This document shows, in pieces, positions 61,001 through 64,000 of a DNA stretch of 64,000 nucleotides (its first letter is position 1; each line of letters begins with the position of its first letter). The notes under the pieces were generated by a model. The model worked only from the letters and a program-made list of their open reading frames with translations. It was not told where the DNA came from and searched no databases. The stretch is from contig CAMTDV010000009.1 of NCBI GenBank assembly GCA_947069175.1, forward strand, positions 11,665,663 to 11,729,662, given 5' to 3'. This DNA comes from Scalesia atractyloides. Lineage: Eukaryota > Streptophyta > Magnoliopsida > Asterales > Asteraceae. The translations under genes were made by a program, and so were the position numbers.

Positions 61001-62332
61001 TATGGTATTTCCACAGTTCTCGTAATCCACAAACAATAGAAAACATACAAAAAAAAAACTAACTCAAAACAATAACTATTAAATGAAATAACTAGGGCTC
61101 TTGTGAGTTAAAAAGTGCAAACCTCTTTTCACCGCCGGTATAGTACTCCCAAGCTGTCAGAATCAATGGCTGAGGGGCCAGATCGGAAAAGCCGAAAATA
61201 TTAAGATTGGTATTTGCTTAGGTCACAATTAGGTTTAGAAATTGGGATGTTCGGGATATTTTTGGGAAATTTGAAGCTGAGCGGAATTTTGAGCGGGGAA
61301 CGATGTTTTGAGGACGTGGGTTAAGATGAAAACTACATTTTGAGCAGGGAACACAATTTTTAGCCCAAATTAATTATTTTGGTAGGACGTGGGTTTTGAT
61401 ATATCATTCTCGATTGTGACACAATGGATAATCATTTGAAGGGAAATTAAAATGTAATTATTATTTTTTAGATTTAAATATATTAAAAATAATTTAATGA
61501 AATAACATGTATTTGGTGTGAATGAAATGCGTAAAATATGACATTATATTTTCTTTATAAATATTAAAATAATTTAACGAATACCAGTTAACAGATCAAG
61601 AGGAACTATATACTATGATCTCTCGAGAATGATATATCAAAAACAATTCAAACTTATAAAAAATGGTATACAAATCATAAGCATTTATAGCACAATTCTA
61701 AATTTTCTTAGTAAATTGACAAATTTGTAATTTTGCGAGTCATAATGGCCCGTTGTGGTTGTAGCGGAAACACACTGACTCTTTTATATATATATATATA
61801 TATATGATATAGTATATGTATTATGTAATTATCACTATTAAAATTTTATACACAATAAAATTGTTGTATAATTAACAAAAATTTTCGATCACTTATGTTG
61901 TACCACTAATTTAAGCTTTTAGTGGCACTTTGTGTGTGCCAAATATCCCCTTTTTTATTCTCTAAATTAGGGAAGGATGGAAGAATTTTTAGGGACACGG
62001 GGATTATTTATCGGAAAATTCTTGTTAGAAAAGAAAAAAGGGGATATTTCCAACATAAGTGATCGAAATTTTCAGTCACATACGCATGGTGCCGGTAAAA
62101 ACCTAAATTGTGGCATAAAAGCCAAATGCCACTAAAGGTGTGCTATGCAACTATGACACCCACAAAATGTCACTAAAAATCTAAATTAGTGGCATAAAAT
62201 CCAAATGCCACAACAAGTGTGTGTTATGCTACTTTGGCATACACAAAGTGCCACTAAAAGCTTAAAATTAGTGGTACAAAAGCTAAATGCCACTAGAAGT
62301 GTGTGCCACTAAATGGCTTTTTGTTTGTAGTG
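58026..62332. mobile_element. Non-autonomous CACTA-type DNA transposon in the FAR1-like gene
   Basis: It begins CGCTACAAAAATTGCC (CACTA with one change) and ends GGCTTTTTGTTTGTAGTG, so the termini are inverted CACTACAAA-like ends. The flanking trinucleotides are GAG and GAT, 2 of 3 matching. Subterminal regions are packed with GTGGCA/TGCCAC words in both orientations: 58050-58210 on the left and 61900-62310 on the right. Removing it restores the FAR1 frame (LLR, then a short run to FLKAVVTDQDPAM). About 4.3 kb with no transposase frame. Interior 58210-61890 is AT-rich, holds a probable MITE, a (TA)n run near 61785-61805 and an unexplained less AT-rich stretch at 61120-61330. Confidence 0.8.
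59499..60066. mobile_element. Possible MITE inside the CACTA-type element
   Basis: The ends form degenerate inverted repeats: left GTTGTAGCAAGCACTAGGC, right complement GTGTTGCAGAAATCGCGCC. Next to both ends the word CCTAGG-CG or CTAGGCAC recurs. About 570 bp, with repeated TTTGACC and GCGAC words near the right end. No convincing target duplication was found, so the superfamily is left open. Confidence 0.35.
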
Positions 62333-63331
62333 GATTTTTTTCTAAAAGCTGTTGTCACTGACCAGGATCCAGCAATGAAGAAGGCTATTTATGTTGTATT
62401 TGTTGAAACGCGGCATCGGTTATGCATGTGGCACGTGATGCATAAACTTTCTCTAAAGGTTAACTTTCTATTTCAAGTGTTTGGCGTTTTAAGTTATATG
62501 GCATTTTGTCATTCACAAGTGTGTTGCATGTTAGTTTTTTGTTTATATAGTATTTATTCCATGGCGTTTCCGTGTTTTATATAGGTTAGTGTTAGGCTAT
62601 GCAATTCAACTAATTTCAAAGAACGTATTTGTGGTGTTGTGTGGACTAATATTCTTACCCCCGAAGAGTTTGAATCAGGATGGGAAGAGGTTACCGAAGC
62701 GTTCAATTTAGGGGATAATGACTGGCTTTCTGATATTTTAACCTTAGGGATTCTTGGATTCCTACATACTATAGAATGGAGGAACTGTCGGGCCTTATGA
62801 GCACGACATCGAGGTTGGAGAGTGAGAACTATTTTTTTGGCCAAGTGTGCAATGCCAAATCTACTCTTGTTGAGTTCATGATTCATTATGAAACTAAAAT
62901 TGAAGGTCAACGTCACATGCACCAGAAGAATGATCATGAATCTCGATACAAACGACCCCAGTTTAAAGGTAATTACAAAGTGTTCGAGAGCCAAGCTGCT
63001 ATATATACACAAAAACTATTTTTTGTGACATTCAAGCTGAGCTAATTGGGATTGGGGATTGCATAAATCAACGGTATGAAGAGCAGGCTGAAGGGTTTGT
63101 TAAGCTCAACATAAATGATTTCTAGCAGCCTTGTACATCCTAGTATCTCGCAAGCGTTTGAAATCCAAATTAAACAAGAGGAAGCGATTGAAAAACAAAA
63201 ACAAAAGTGGAGCCCGGTGTGAAAGAAAGACAGTGTAAGAATTGTAAAGCTTTCGGACACTATGCATCGGCATGCAAACAGCCCGTAATTAAAAGAAGAA
63301 CGACACGGTCTTCTAAAGCAAGTGAAGAGTA
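62333..63331 (+). pseudogene. FAR1/FHY3-like pseudogene, block 3 (MULE end and zinc knuckle)
   Basis: It resumes with FLKAVVTDQDPAMKKAI (second catalytic-type Asp of the MULE domain) and RHRLCMWHVMHKLSLK. An intron follows at 62459-62584 (126 nt, GTTAAC to TTATATAG). The next exon reads NFKERICGVVWTN, WEEVTEAFNLGDNDWLSD, SGLMSTTSRLESENYFFG, then TLVEFMIHYETKIEGQRH and VFESQAAIYTQKLFF. A frameshift near 63030 leads to IQAELIGIGDCINQR. The end carries CKNCKAFGHYASACKQ (CX2CX4HX4C) and SSKASEE-stop at 63331. The SWIM zinc finger expected between these two parts is not visible, so an internal deletion is likely. Confidence 0.85.
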
Positions 63332-64000
63332 ATTTGGCCTTTTTTTAGTTTTTTCTTATACAATAGCGGAGCATGTTAGAATACGGAACGTACACTCATT
63401 TTGGCGTTTTTATTTTTTTTTCATATTCAAACTTTGAGTATGTTAGAACATATAACTTACAGGTTTTGCCATCTGTGATTTTTGTATTTGATGGCATTTT
63501 AATTTGAATAAGGTGAGGATTATCTCAATAATATTTTGCTGAATGAGATGGATAACATTTGTTAATGCTCACATAAAAATGAACTAATAATGTTGTCCAC
63601 CTCATTTAGTGAAAATTTATCGAGAACATAATTGAATCTTTAACATACGAGGTTTGCCATATGGTATGTAGTAAATGCATTCTTTGGTGATCAATGAGGG
63701 CCTGAGGTTGTTTATATAAGATGTTTTTGGCGTGTAGTTTGGGCGGAAATTTTCTATAATAAATTTTAGTAATAAAGATGGCACGTCCCATCATTAATTT
63801 ACTGTTGTTCAGCTTTATCTGTAAAATCTGTAACGCTTCCGTCGCATCACTAAGTTTGGCGTTTTGTATGAATGGTGTTTTATAAAAAAATATCTACAAA
63901 TGCAATTAATTAACTTTTGTAAGTGAAAGTGCTATTATGGCGTTGAAACAAAAGATGGCGTTTTTGAGACATATCAAACTTGCACAATTTAGTTAATAAT
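63332..64000 (+). other. 3' flank of the FAR1-like pseudogene
   Basis: AT-rich sequence without a gene. The word TGGCGTT recurs at about 63402, 63856, 63938 and 63954, the same word seen near the 3' ends of the introns of the gene. Confidence 0.5.

Overview
This is plant nuclear DNA: a heap of nested LTR retrotransposons inserted into a decayed FAR1/FHY3-type (MULE-transposase-derived) gene. I see no intact host gene. Retroelement primer sites match the plant initiator tRNA-Met end (TGGTATCAGAGC), and introns are GT-AG. The retroelement types (SIRE-like Copia with an extra ORF after pol, Tekay-like chromovirus) point to a eudicot, probably Asteraceae. The family assignment is from memory of such elements and is only moderately sure.

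Layout from outside in. A FAR1-like pseudogene on the + strand survives as three blocks: 724-1161, 57370-58025 and 62333-63331. The first gap (1162-57369) is a ~2.5 kb solo Gypsy-type LTR, itself split by Copia A. The second gap (58026-62332) is a non-autonomous CACTA-type DNA transposon. Copia A (- strand, 1232-54968, TSD ACACT) is a SIRE-like element with gag, pol and an env-position ORF. Three further elements opened it: Copia B (- strand, 4155-12645, TSD TCACC, same LTR family); Copia C (+ strand, 18000-48006, TSD ACTAT); and the coding-free LTR element F (- strand, 49368-52532). Copia C was in turn hit by Gypsy D (- strand, 27566-35969, TSD ATTAG), a chromovirus. The right LTR of D plus the adjoining Copia C sequence then formed a tandem array of three ~3.4 kb units (34681-44882).

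The least ordinary features are these. Arrays of an oriented 18-bp near-palindrome, CAAGTTCGCCCGAACTTG and variants, recur in the LTR, leader and env-ORF intron of Copia C, and in reverse orientation in element F. The env-position ORF of Copia C appears to be spliced, from a 9-nt first exon, and was amplified in the tandem array. The introns of the FAR1-like gene resemble each other.

All coding regions carry stops or frameshifts, so no element looks autonomous now. The relative order of insertion is clear from the nesting: FAR1 gene, solo LTR, Copia A, then B, C and F, then Gypsy D, then the triplication.
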